A DNA stretch of 20,333 nt from Bacillota bacterium (GCA_023426005.1 JAFABO010000186.1:1-20333), one strand, 5' to 3'; shown: positions 1 to 7,411, counted from the first letter of the stretch. Numbers and translations: made by a program. Notes: generated by a model not told the origin, from the letters alone.

Positions 1-935
1 TTTCCTTTATATAGGGTCTTGGCAATTTCCTCAATGCCCAAGCCAATCTCGTTAAGCTTCCAACTGATATTATCGTATTTATTGCTAATTGAATATAATT
101 CAATGTCTTTCAACAACTTGTATAATTTTTCGGAGGCGTTTTTTTGATTTTTTGTTTCCTTATTTTTTATAAAATAGCAACTCCAAAGAAAGCCTGAAAT
201 ATTAAGTATGGGAAATATAACAACACCCGCAATTATAAAGCTTTGTGAAATATGAGACATAGATATAAGTGCTTTGTCAAATATTATTGCTTTACACATT
301 ATCTGCAGAAACTCAATATTTGAGAATACTAGTAAAGAAAATATCACGGCAACTAAAGAATTTGAAAATAAATTTTTAATTAATCGTCCTTTTAGAAAAG
401 TACGCTTTCTGCTGATGAGGTGTAAAAGCAAAGAATACTGTAAAAAACGTGCTGGAAGTGATAATAGAAAATAAAGTAAGAAATTATTTTTGAATTCAGA
501 CATCGTCATATCTGTACCATATAGTATAAGGGGAATATAAGAAAGTTCGCTAATCCCTATAGAAAGAAAGCCCATTAAGAAGAAAATAAAAGCTTTAATC
601 ATCCACTTGATGGCACTTGCATCCCCGAAGATATCATTTGTAAGTACAATGATGATAAATGTTACAATTGGAGATAAAAACCTGAAAAAACCAAAGTTAA
701 TACCTGTATTGATTAAAATATTAGATAATAAAGCACCTGCAATAGTCGGAAGGAAAACCCTAACATAGTCAAACCTGTTTATTAGCCTTTTACATTCAGG
801 CTCCTTCCAGTATTCAAATTCTCCCACCATTATTAATGTAAACATTACCGCATACAACTCTTCAGGAATGGATACAATTATCGTATTTATTAATATTTTT
901 CCTACAATATTTTCGTTAAATAACACATCAATCAT
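1..935 (-). CDS. multi-pass membrane protein next to agrB, C-terminus beyond window edge
   Basis: An open frame runs from the ATG at 935-933 to the left edge without a stop, giving 311 codons. An AGAGG ribosome binding site lies 8-12 bases upstream. About seven hydrophobic segments are visible (roughly residues 14-38, 58-80, 87-102, 111-139, 151-173, 190-212 and 232-256). A basic, polar tail with helical character (from residue 257) then continues out of the window. Size and topology resemble the sensor half of an AgrC-type histidine kinase. The position, 51 bases after agrB on the same strand, also suits a partner of AgrB. However, the visible tail shows no clear phospho-acceptor histidine; the nearest look-alike is NKYDNI at residues 285-290. 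I see the membrane segments and the operon arrangement; a sensor role is inference, and the family is not recognised with confidence. Confidence 0.75.
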   Translation of the reverse strand, partial: MIDVLFNENIVGKILINTIIVSIPEELYAVMFTLIMVGEFEYWKEPECKRLINRFDYVRVFLPTIAGALLSNILINTGINFGFFRFLSPIVTFIIIVLTNDIFGDASAIKWMIKAFIFFLMGFLSIGISELSYIPLILYGTDMTMSEFKNNFLLYFLLSLPARFLQYSLLLHLISRKRTFLKGRLIKNLFSNSLVAVIFSLLVFSNIEFLQIMCKAIIFDKALISMSHISQSFIIAGVVIFPILNISGFLWSCYFIKNKETKNQKNASEKLYKLLKDIELYSISNKYDNISWKLNEIGLGIEEIAKTLYKG

Positions 936-986
936 AAACAAAAACCTCTTGTCAGTTAATATTTAGCCAGTAAATTAAAAATAAAG

Positions 987-1610
987 TCATACTTTATTCA
1001 AGCCGGTTTTTATTGTATTAAAAAACTTATGTCCCGCAGGTGTTATGCTGAATATCTCAAGCAGCACCCCGAAACATATTGCTATAACATACATTTTCAG
1101 GTTAAAAAACAACAGAATACAGCAGAGTACCAGCAATATGCCAAGGTATGCAATGGAAAGCCTTTTAAATTTCATAATAGCGGCAGGATCTGTTATAGGC
1201 TTGGTTGGTGTATCTCTTGGAGCATATTTTATCAGCATAAAAAGGCTGAATGCGAATATAAAAAACAAAAATACGGCAGCTGTTGCCATATTCCAGTAGC
1301 GGTGGGTATATTGGGATATCAGGGCAGTCATTACGGTGAGTGCCATTGAAACCAAAAGGCATTTGCCGTATGTATCAAAGTGATATCCCCCCGCCAATAG
1401 TCTTAAGGAGGCCATGGCTATCACGGTCAACAGGGCTGGAATGAAAATCCCGAAAAGCAGGGATACAGCAATCAATATAAAACCCTTTACCAGTGTCCCG
1501 AATAAAACATAAAAACCATAATAGTAAACTGATCTTTTATTATGATTTTCATTTAAAGCATATGCCAAATGTTTTGCACAAGCGTATGACCACTTTTGGA
1601 CAAATCTCAT
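987..1610 (-). CDS. agrB: AgrB-like accessory gene regulator (peptide-processing membrane protease)
   Basis: AgrB proteins are polytopic membrane cysteine proteases that trim and cyclise the AgrD propeptide in quorum sensing. The core motif RLLAGGYHFDTYGKC is present. With the start used here its His and Cys fall at residues 77 and 84, the same numbers as the catalytic pair of Staphylococcus aureus AgrB. The rest is hydrophobic, with four to six membrane segments, 207 residues in all, normal for the family. The start ATG at 1610 is preceded by AAGGAG with a 9-base spacer. A second ATG two codons upstream (1616) sits too close to that site, and a longer frame reaching a TTG at 1670 has no ribosome binding site. 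No AgrD-like reading frame was found directly upstream or downstream, so its substrate is unknown. It probably shares a transcript with the membrane protein that follows. Confidence 0.9.
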   Translation of the reverse strand: MRFVQKWSYACAKHLAYALNENHNKRSVYYYGFYVLFGTLVKGFILIAVSLLFGIFIPALLTVIAMASLRLLAGGYHFDTYGKCLLVSMALTVMTALISQYTHRYWNMATAAVFLFFIFAFSLFMLIKYAPRDTPTKPITDPAAIMKFKRLSIAYLGILLVLCCILLFFNLKMYVIAICFGVLLEIFSITPAGHKFFNTIKTGLNKV

Positions 1611-1751
1611 TTTCATCTGCTCCTTACATAAATATTCAATATGTTCCAATTTTATCATATCATCATACAAAAATCACCATATTTTTGAAATTTTGGGGAC
1701 AAACACCTGCGAACTGCTTTAATACATGATTTTAGTGGACTTTTTTGAAGA

Positions 1752-1767
1752 ATTAATATATATTAAT
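1752..1767. repeat. 16-bp perfect AT palindrome between divergent genes
   Basis: The sequence ATTAATATATATTAAT is its own reverse complement. It lies in the 325-base divergent spacer between agrB (minus) and the TM2 gene (plus). It could be an operator or part of a promoter, but an AT-rich spacer can produce such palindromes by chance. Nothing else in this spacer was recognised apart from the ribosome binding site of the TM2 gene. Confidence 0.3.
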
Positions 1768-1935
1768 CAGGTATAAATAAAGGAACTATCTGTAGAATTT
1801 TACCACTTTAATATAAGATAATTTATTTCAGACATACTTTTTACTTAATCGTATACTTAGATGTAATACATTTTCGAAAGTTGTATGGAAAAATGAATGA
1901 CTTAACGATAAATATCAAAACAGGAGGTAAATATT

Positions 1936-2334
1936 ATGTATTGTAGAAATTGTGGTAATGTTATGAACGATCAGGCAGCGATATGTGTTGCATGCGGAGT
2001 ACCTGCTGGAAAGGGAAACAATTATTGCCCGATGTGCGGAGATATTACAAATTCAATGGCCCAGGTTTGTACGAGGTGCGGAGTTAATTTGAATGTATAC
2101 GGCCAGCAGAAGTCCAAGCTTATGGCAGGCTTGTTCGGTATTTTCTTTGGAATGTTCGGAGTTCACAGATTCTATTTGGGATATATCGGACTTGGTTTGA
2201 CACAGCTGCTTTTGACGTTATTATCATGCCTCATATTCTCACCGTTTATATATATATGGGGTTTGGTGGAAGGCATACTGATACTGGCAGGTTCCATAAA
2301 CAAGGATGCAAAGGGTTTCCCCTTAAGAGACTGA
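1936..2334 (+). CDS. zinc-ribbon and TM2-domain membrane protein
   Basis: The 132-residue product has two zinc-ribbon-like Cys sets at the N-terminus: CxxC pairs at 3/6 and 17/20, then at 31/34 and 45/48. A TM2 domain follows (about residues 60-125), with the typical sequence of a first helix, a GVHRFYLG turn at 75-82, and a second helix ending in a charged tail. TM2 proteins with zinc ribbons are common in Firmicutes; their molecular role is not established. The ATG at 1936 has AGGAGG with an 8-base spacer. The gene stands alone, divergent from agrB, and ends just before a terminator. Confidence 0.9.
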   Translation: MYCRNCGNVMNDQAAICVACGVPAGKGNNYCPMCGDITNSMAQVCTRCGVNLNVYGQQKSKLMAGLFGIFFGMFGVHRFYLGYIGLGLTQLLLTLLSCLIFSPFIYIWGLVEGILILAGSINKDAKGFPLRD

Positions 2335-2371
2335 ACATACGGATAGAGTTGAACATAAGTGAAATTGAAAA

Positions 2372-2416
2372 GGGTTGTGCAATTAACTGAAAATAGTTGT
2401 GCGCAGCCCCATTTTT
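2372..2416 (+). terminator. rho-independent terminator after the TM2 gene
   Basis: GGGTTGTGCA (2372-2381) pairs with TGCGCAGCCC (2400-2409) with two G-U pairs. A smaller AACT/AGTT helix lies inside. A run of five T follows at 2412-2416. It lies 38 bases after the TM2 stop codon. Confidence 0.75.
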
Positions 2417-2460
2417 GTGCATTTTTCAACTCTGATAATTGTATTCCTGTAAAAATTATA

Positions 2461-2469
2461 TGGTATAAT
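2461..2469 (+). promoter_or_regulatory. extended -10 promoter for the DUF1638/ASKHA pair
   Basis: TGGTATAAT forms an extended -10 (TGn plus TATAAT at 2464-2469). No good -35 is seen at 17 bases; TTGTAT at 2439-2444 is spaced 19. Transcription would start near 2476, leaving a leader of about 100 bases, in which no riboswitch fold was recognised. Confidence 0.5.
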
Positions 2470-2575
2470 GTCAATCAAAAAATTTTTATAATTTTAAAAA
2501 AATAATTCCTACACTATGAAGTCAAAGTTTGATATCATTTGAGATATAAAAATAACTTAAAGGTGAAAAAACAAT

Positions 2576-3313
2576 ATGTTAAAGCTAAAAGTAATAGCCT
2601 GTGACGTATTAAATAGAGAAATTTCATACCTGGCCGGCAAGTCGAAGCATTATGTTGATATAACCTTTTTACATCAGGGTCTGCATGATACTCCCGACAG
2701 GCTGAGGGAAATGGTTCAGGCTCAGATTGACAAAGCTAATGAAGGCTTTCCCTATAATTACTACAATACATGTCCTCATTATGATTACATTATTTTAGGC
2801 TACGGCTTATGCAGCAACGGGATAGTGGGGCTTACAAGCAGTAAAATTCCGATGGTGGTTCCCAGAGCACATGATTGTATAACTCTATTTTTAGGCTCCA
2901 AGGAAAGGTATAAGAGCTGTTTTGAAAAATATCCCGGAACCTATTGGTTTTCTTCAGGCTGGATCGAGAGGGGCTGGCAGCCCAGTGAAATTAAATACAA
3001 TGCACTTTTGAAGGATTATATCGGGAGATATGGAGAGGATAATGCAGAGTTTCTCATGGAAATGGAACAAAGCTGGATGAAAGAGTACAAAAATGCCGGA
3101 TTAATTTCCTGGGACTGTTTCAATAATAACGACTATTATAGGGACTTTACAAAAAATTCGGCTGATTTCTTCAAATGGGGTTTTATTGAGATTGACGGCA
3201 GTCCCTCTTTAATGGAAAGAATTATTAACGGTGAGTTTAACGGCGATGAAGTGCTTTTTGTTCCGCCGGATTCATCCATAAGCCCGGCCTATGATGACAG
3301 CGTAATAAAGTGA
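2576..3313 (+). CDS. DUF1638 domain protein, corrinoid/methyltransferase-associated
   Basis: This 245-residue soluble protein matches the DUF1638 pattern: an N-terminal VIACDVL with Cys9, the FLHQGLHDTP segment (31-40), YIILGYGLCSNG (71-82) with Cys79, and PRAHDC (96-101). His99, Asp100, Cys101 and Cys79 are candidates for a metal or cofactor site; that is inference. From knowledge of the family, DUF1638 genes are often found beside corrinoid methyltransferases and their reductive activators, and the exact biochemical role is unclear. An AAAGGTG ribosome binding site precedes the ATG. The next gene starts 77 bases downstream on the same strand and encodes such an activator, which supports a shared operon and function. 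Confidence 0.85.
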   Translation: MLKLKVIACDVLNREISYLAGKSKHYVDITFLHQGLHDTPDRLREMVQAQIDKANEGFPYNYYNTCPHYDYIILGYGLCSNGIVGLTSSKIPMVVPRAHDCITLFLGSKERYKSCFEKYPGTYWFSSGWIERGWQPSEIKYNALLKDYIGRYGEDNAEFLMEMEQSWMKEYKNAGLISWDCFNNNDYYRDFTKNSADFFKWGFIEIDGSPSLMERIINGEFNGDEVLFVPPDSSISPAYDDSVIK

Positions 3314-3390
3314 GGCCAATGCAAAATCACAGGTATTACAGGAATGCCTGCAGAGGGACAATAAATAAAAGTATATTAGCAGGAGGAAAA

Positions 3391-5190
3391 ATGCCAAAGG
3401 TTACAATTAAAACAGATAAAGAATCATATGAACTGCCGGCGGAAAACGGTCAAAATTTGCTTGAACTCCTCAGGATGTCAAATATAGAGGTCAATTCTAC
3501 ATGCAACGGAAATGGTACCTGCGGTAAGTGCAAGGTGAAAATTTCATCAGGAACGCTTCCCGCCGCATCTCAAAATGAGATAAAAATACTGGGCACCAAG
3601 GCCGTGGAGGAGGGATACAGGTTTTCCTGCGGCTGCAGGGTTGAAGCAGATATGAAAATAATCCTCCGGGATACCGGGTCTCAGGCACAAATAGTAGTTG
3701 AGGGCAGGCAGCGGCAGATAACATTGTCGCCCATAGTAAAAAAAGAAGTCAGGACGCTTGAAAAACCTGCTTTGTCAGACCAGACCGCCGATTTTGAGCG
3801 GGTTTTGGGTGACCTGGCTGCAGACGGTTCAAATCTGGAACTCATAAGAGTTCTTCCGGGTCTGATCAGGCAGAATAATTACATGATTACACTGATAAAA
3901 TCCGGAAACAGGCTGCTGGGGGTTGAAACAGGCAATACGGCCAAAGCTCTCTATGGTGTGGCAGTGGATATTGGGACCACTACGGTAGCGGCATATTTAT
4001 TGGAGCTGAACAGCGGCAGAAGGGTGGCTGTGCGTTCATTCCTGAATCCTCAAAAAACCTTCGGCGCAGATGTTATTTCAAGAATCAAGCATACCAACGA
4101 TAATGACAAAGGGCTTGAAGAACTGCACTTACTGATAACCGGAAAACTGAATGCCTGTATAAAAGAGCTGTGCCGGGAAGCTGATATATCAAATAGGGAT
4201 GTATATGCAATAACTTTTGCGGGAAACACTACAATGCTGCATTTTCTGCTCAAAGTCCCGGCAAAAAATATTGCCGCCGCTCCGTTCATACCCGCCATAA
4301 CCTCAATGCTTAAAATAAATGCAAAGGAATTGAACTTTGAGATTAATCCATTCGGAATTGCGTGCATACTTCCTTCAGTTTCGGCCTACATTGGTTCAGA
4401 TACCGTAGGAGCCGTGCTTTCAACCGGAATGTACCGGCAGGCGGAAATGTCTCTTATGATTGATATAGGTACAAACGGAGAAATAGTGCTCGGAAACCGG
4501 GATAGACTTTATGCTTGTTCCTCGGCTGCAGGTCCTGCATTTGAAGGGGCCAATATCAGAAACGGCATGGGCAGTGTAAGCGGGGCAATCAACAGTATTA
4601 CACTTGAAGCGGGGGTAAAGTACACCACAATTGGGAATGTCAGGCCTGTAGGAATCTGCGGCACAGGTATAGTCGACGGTGTTGCCCAATTGCTTAAAGC
4701 AGGCATAATAGATGAAACCGGAAGACTGGATACCGGGTGGGAGCCGGATTCGGAACAGCTGGCGGGTCTGGCTGAAAACATAACAACAATTGAGGGTATG
4801 AACATTTTTGTGCTTGAGGAGGATATTGTGATTTCACAAAAAGATATCCGTGAGCTTCAAAACGCAAAGGCGGCAATTGCTGCCGGAATTCATATACTTG
4901 TAAAGCAAGCGGGTATCAGCTTCAGCGATATTGAAAATGTTTACCTGGCCGGCGGTTTCGGCACTTATATAAATACTGACAGTGCAATTCAAATAGGGCT
5001 TATTCCGGCAGAGCTCAAGGGGAAGATACAATCGGTCGGAAATGCTGCCGGACAGGGCGCAATTGAAGCCCTGCTGTCAACGGAAAGTTTTTCAGACGCC
5101 GGGGTTATCAGTAAAAAGGTAAAGTATATAGAACTTTCGGCTTCAAAGGAGTTTAATGACTGCTATGTTGACTGTATGATGTTTGAATAA
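3391..5190 (+). CDS. [2Fe-2S] ferredoxin-ASKHA reductive activator of corrinoid proteins
   Basis: The product (599 residues) belongs to the RACo/AcsV-like group that uses ATP to drive reductive reactivation of Co(II) corrinoid proteins. An N-terminal plant-type ferredoxin domain (1-95) carries cluster ligands Cys38, Cys44, Cys47 and Cys80. A linker leads to an ASKHA ATPase domain (DUF4445-type) with phosphate loops VDIGTTT (Asp193) and IDIGTNGE (Asp358), plus a late YLAGGFG motif (518-524). The frame is open 27 codons further upstream to 3310, but the ATG at 3391 has AGGAGG with a 4-base spacer and begins directly with the ferredoxin fold. Unlike methanogen RamA, the cluster domain is N-terminal. 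No corrinoid protein, methyltransferase or CO dehydrogenase gene is present nearby, so its client must be encoded elsewhere. Confidence 0.93.
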   Translation: MPKVTIKTDKESYELPAENGQNLLELLRMSNIEVNSTCNGNGTCGKCKVKISSGTLPAASQNEIKILGTKAVEEGYRFSCGCRVEADMKIILRDTGSQAQIVVEGRQRQITLSPIVKKEVRTLEKPALSDQTADFERVLGDLAADGSNLELIRVLPGLIRQNNYMITLIKSGNRLLGVETGNTAKALYGVAVDIGTTTVAAYLLELNSGRRVAVRSFLNPQKTFGADVISRIKHTNDNDKGLEELHLLITGKLNACIKELCREADISNRDVYAITFAGNTTMLHFLLKVPAKNIAAAPFIPAITSMLKINAKELNFEINPFGIACILPSVSAYIGSDTVGAVLSTGMYRQAEMSLMIDIGTNGEIVLGNRDRLYACSSAAGPAFEGANIRNGMGSVSGAINSITLEAGVKYTTIGNVRPVGICGTGIVDGVAQLLKAGIIDETGRLDTGWEPDSEQLAGLAENITTIEGMNIFVLEEDIVISQKDIRELQNAKAAIAAGIHILVKQAGISFSDIENVYLAGGFGTYINTDSAIQIGLIPAELKGKIQSVGNAAGQGAIEALLSTESFSDAGVISKKVKYIELSASKEFNDCYVDCMMFE

Positions 5191-5285
5191 ATTGCTTCAC
5201 ATAGTATTAAGGGTGATCAGAAAATCATATCCTGAAGTATTAAAATTAACTTATCCCTTTTAAAATTTCAGTACCGGTTGCTACT

Positions 5286-5741
5286 TTAATGTACGGGTAC
5301 ACAAATTTCACAATAATGATTATTAACAATTTGGACTATATACCTTTCGATGATTGGTCTAGCTTCATCAAATTGATATCCCTGCCTTATTAATTCTGGA
5401 AAAATATCAATCCACGCTTTTTTAACTGCTTCTACTGTATGATTTATTTTAAAAACAGCATATTTCCCTCCAGCAATATTACCTTCTCTTACATAGCTGT
5501 CAGTTACTGAATAGTCGTTTGAAACAACAATGCAGGTATCATACCGACAGTTTTCAGGTTTAGTATTTTCAGGATTATCCAGAGCAATTCCAAGGATTAT
5601 AGATTCGTCATTAAATAAATGGTTGAATTTTGCCCATTTTTTTAATTCTTCCATTGTTTGCACATTGTTAATTCCATAAGGGCCAATCTGCCTTATATAA
5701 GCAATCCGATATGCTGGCATCTTTTCAATTATAATATCCAC
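5286..5741 (-). CDS. GyrI-like small-molecule-binding domain protein
   Basis: The 151-residue product is a stand-alone GyrI-like/AraC effector-binding domain. It opens with an EKMPAYRIAYIRQIGPYG strand-loop typical of the fold, has the central Y-D-T-C-I-V-V strand (about 65-72) and the GGKYAVFKI strand (91-99), and ends with an IERYIVQI strand. Proteins of this fold bind hydrophobic or cationic small molecules, and some bind gyrase. No DNA-binding domain is attached. The start is a GTG, since the only alternative before an in-frame stop is an ATT. GGAGG lies 15 bases upstream of it, an unusually long spacer, so initiation may be weak. It converges with the ASKHA gene. Its link to the neighbours is unknown. 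Confidence 0.8.
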   Translation of the reverse strand: MDIIIEKMPAYRIAYIRQIGPYGINNVQTMEELKKWAKFNHLFNDESIILGIALDNPENTKPENCRYDTCIVVSNDYSVTDSYVREGNIAGGKYAVFKINHTVEAVKKAWIDIFPELIRQGYQFDEARPIIERYIVQIVNNHYCEICVPVH

Positions 5742-5833
5742 AATTTGTTTTCTTTACCTCCTTTAAATAATAAATAACTTTTTCATTACAAGGTTACCAC
5801 GCTTTAAAATGGAAAGCAATTGCAAAAATCTGC

Positions 5834-6283
5834 TCATGCCCGAATACTATACCCTTCAGGAGGTACGTAGTTCGGAATGGAATTCCCCGAACCCAACGCA
5901 AAACCGCCGTGATTAATGGAATATCCTACAACCTCCGTGACAATCTCTTTTATCTCCTGTTCGCTTTTTCTGCATAAATGGTCGGTGTCCACTCCGCCAA
6001 AATTTCCGATGCGTTCTCCATAAGAATTAACCCATATGGAAAAAAGGGCGATCTGATCCTCGTTTGAATGCTTTGCATCTATTCCTGCAACGTTTTATTA
6101 TATTCTCCGTAACATCGAAGATTTTTCCGCAGGAATGCAGTAAAAACGGCTTATTGTGTGAATGAACCAGATCAATTACCCTTTTACCGGTCCGCCGATG
6201 GCTTTCATTTCCTCGGGAATTTCCTCTCCGGGCAATTTTGCCGCATCGACAATATTGTTATAATCAGGTATAAACTCTCTCAC
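5834..6283 (-). pseudogene. broken uroporphyrinogen decarboxylase-family (corrinoid methyltransferase-type) gene
   Basis: Three successive minus-strand frames encode pieces of one URO-D/MtaA-like protein. Piece 1 starts at GTG 6283 with an AAGGGG site, reads REFIPDYNNIVDAAK, and runs into a stop after GGPVKG. A frameshift gives piece 2, VIDLVHSHNKPFLLHSCGKIFDV, with the HSCG zinc-ligand motif. A second frameshift gives piece 3, VAGIDAKHSNEDQIALFSIW and onward through GNFGGVDTDHLC and GSGNSIPNYVPPEGY, ending at 5834. The family normally has about 340 residues. Here only about 150 remain, and the middle of the barrel between the IVDAA segment and the HSCG segment is mostly missing. It was probably a methyltransferase served by the ASKHA activator gene on the opposite strand; that link is inference. 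Confidence 0.85.
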
Positions 6284-6407
6284 TAAAATTCCCCTTTCAC
6301 CATGTAATATTTCTATCATAATGCACATTCGGCAATATAGTATATATACATCCCTGCTTATTTCCTTGCAGTTTTTGACCTCTTGAGCTCTCCGGGCTGA
6401 TATCCTC

Positions 6408-7124
6408 TTACTCTTTTAAACTTCCTTCATCCACAATGCAGGTCACATTGTTGTGCAGCCACAAATAATTTGCAGGATATTTGGAGCTGAGCTGTCCTCT
6501 CAGGAAATTTTCATAGGCTTCCTGCTTGTCCTGACCTGTCACAAGAAATAAAATCTCTCTTGAAGCTAAAATATCCTTTATCCCAAGGGTGTACCCTTCT
6601 GTTACCCGGGTGGAATTTGACACAAGCATGGAGTGGGTCTGTGTTTTGGTATCCAAACGGGCCTTGTGCATGAAGGGGTTTATTTCTTCCTGCGGTTCAT
6701 TTAAACCTAAATGCCCATTTTTCCCGAGTCCTAAGATACAGCAGTCAATCCCTCCGTTTTGCATCAGCAGTGCGGAAATCCTCTGGCACTCATACTTATC
6801 ATTCTGCTCTTTTGGATTAAATGAAATGTATCTGTCTTCTGAAATACCAAGAGGTTTTAAAATGTGTTCTGAAATATAGTATTCACATGTAGCGGGATTA
6901 TTTCTTTCAAGGCCGGACCATTCGTCCAATTTGATTATTTTCAGCTTGCTGACATCCAGCTTCTCTTCTGTAACACGCTTTACGAACTCTCTGTAAGCCT
7001 CTAAAGGTGATGAGCCTGTGGCTATGCAAAACATTGCGCCGGGTTTTTCTCTCAAACATTTTATAAGGATTTCACAGGCCTGCTTACTCATGTCGTAATA
7101 GTTATCTGTTTTAACAATGTTCAT
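6408..7124 (-). CDS. agaI: AgaI-like galactosamine/glucosamine-6-phosphate deaminase-isomerase family protein
   Basis: The product (238 residues) is a NagB/SugP-isomerase fold protein closest in motif pattern to E. coli AgaI: ATGSSP (35-40, phosphate loop), KLDEW (65-69), ATCEYYISEHIL, GLGKNGHLGLNEP (132-144) and PANYLWLH near the end. Relative to NagB, Asp67 and His138 and Glu143 are kept, but the second catalytic-site Asp (NagB Asp141) is Asn136, as in AgaI. The expected reaction is hexosamine-6-phosphate to ketohexose-6-phosphate plus ammonia. E. coli genetics assigned the galactosamine step to AgaS and left AgaI unsettled, so the substrate is open. The ATG at 7124 has GGAG with a suitable spacer; an ATG at 7157 has none. 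It is divergent from the ROK sugar operon, which suggests a shared pathway. Confidence 0.85.
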   Translation of the reverse strand: MNIVKTDNYYDMSKQACEILIKCLREKPGAMFCIATGSSPLEAYREFVKRVTEEKLDVSKLKIIKLDEWSGLERNNPATCEYYISEHILKPLGISEDRYISFNPKEQNDKYECQRISALLMQNGGIDCCILGLGKNGHLGLNEPQEEINPFMHKARLDTKTQTHSMLVSNSTRVTEGYTLGIKDILASREILFLVTGQDKQEAYENFLRGQLSSKYPANYLWLHNNVTCIVDEGSLKE

Positions 7125-7159
7125 ATATATGCTCCATTCATAATAAATTAAGTACATTA

Positions 7160-7189
7160 ATTATATAATGCAACCTTCAATAAAATCAA
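7160..7189 (-). promoter_or_regulatory. sigma-A-type promoter of the agaI-like gene
   Basis: On the minus strand TTGATT (7189-7184) is followed after 18 bases by a perfect TATAAT (7165-7160). Transcription would begin about 30 bases before the ATG at 7124. Confidence 0.6.
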
Positions 7190-7207
7190 TAGTATAAATA
7201 AATAGTT

Positions 7208-7253
7208 AAGGAGGTTAAATAACTTGAAAAACTTTATTGTACAGCGTGATTAG
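7208..7253 (+). other. very short reading frame with a perfect ribosome binding site
   Basis: AAGGAGG (7208-7214) lies 9 bases before TTG (7224), which opens a nine-codon frame (MKNFIVQRD) that stops at 7251-7253. It sits in the divergent spacer and would be upstream of the ROK promoter, so it is not part of that transcript as mapped here. It may be a relic start of a lost gene, a short peptide, or chance. Confidence 0.2.
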
Positions 7254-7318
7254 ATGAATATATGCTATGTAAGCAGGTGTATAAACATATGATTTTGATA
7301 ATTTATTAACAAGTTTAT

Positions 7319-7364
7319 ATAAATAAATTTGTAAGCAAAAAACATGTTGACAAATAAATTTGTA
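7319..7364 (+). promoter_or_regulatory. paired operator-like boxes upstream of and inside the ROK promoter
   Basis: ATAAATAAATTTGTA (7319-7333) and ACAAATAAATTTGTA (7350-7364) agree at 14 of 15 positions and are 31 bases apart, about three helical turns. The second is a palindrome, ACAAAT-AA-ATTTGT, and it overlaps the end of the -35 and the spacer of the promoter. AT-rich palindromes of this kind are usual for NagC/Mlc/XylR-type ROK regulators, so autoregulation by the adjacent ROK protein is likely. Confidence 0.6.
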
Positions 7365-7375
7365 CGGTATATATT
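7347..7375 (+). promoter_or_regulatory. strong sigma-A-type promoter of the ROK sugar operon
   Basis: A consensus TTGACA (7347-7352) is followed by a 17-base spacer and TATATT (7370-7375). The predicted start is near 7382, 30 bases before the ROK ATG. Confidence 0.75.
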
Positions 7376-7411
7376 TAAGGTACTTAATTAATTAATTTTG
7401 TGAGGTTGTTT

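Noticed and set aside
951..990. 12-codon frame overlapping the agrB stop codon (ATGA), considered as an AgrD gene
   Set aside because: MTLFLIYWLNIN has no Cys or Ser core, no charged C-terminus, and is far too short for an AgrD propeptide.
2476..2575. Cobalamin riboswitch in the leader of the corrinoid-activation genes
   Set aside because: The leader is only about 100 AT-rich bases and shows no B12-box-like element or conserved stem arrangement.
5191..5285. Terminator between the converging ASKHA and GyrI-like genes
   Set aside because: Short complementary pieces (AAGGG/CCCTT and TCAG/CTGA) exist, but the loop is long and the stem weak, so no confident hairpin can be drawn.
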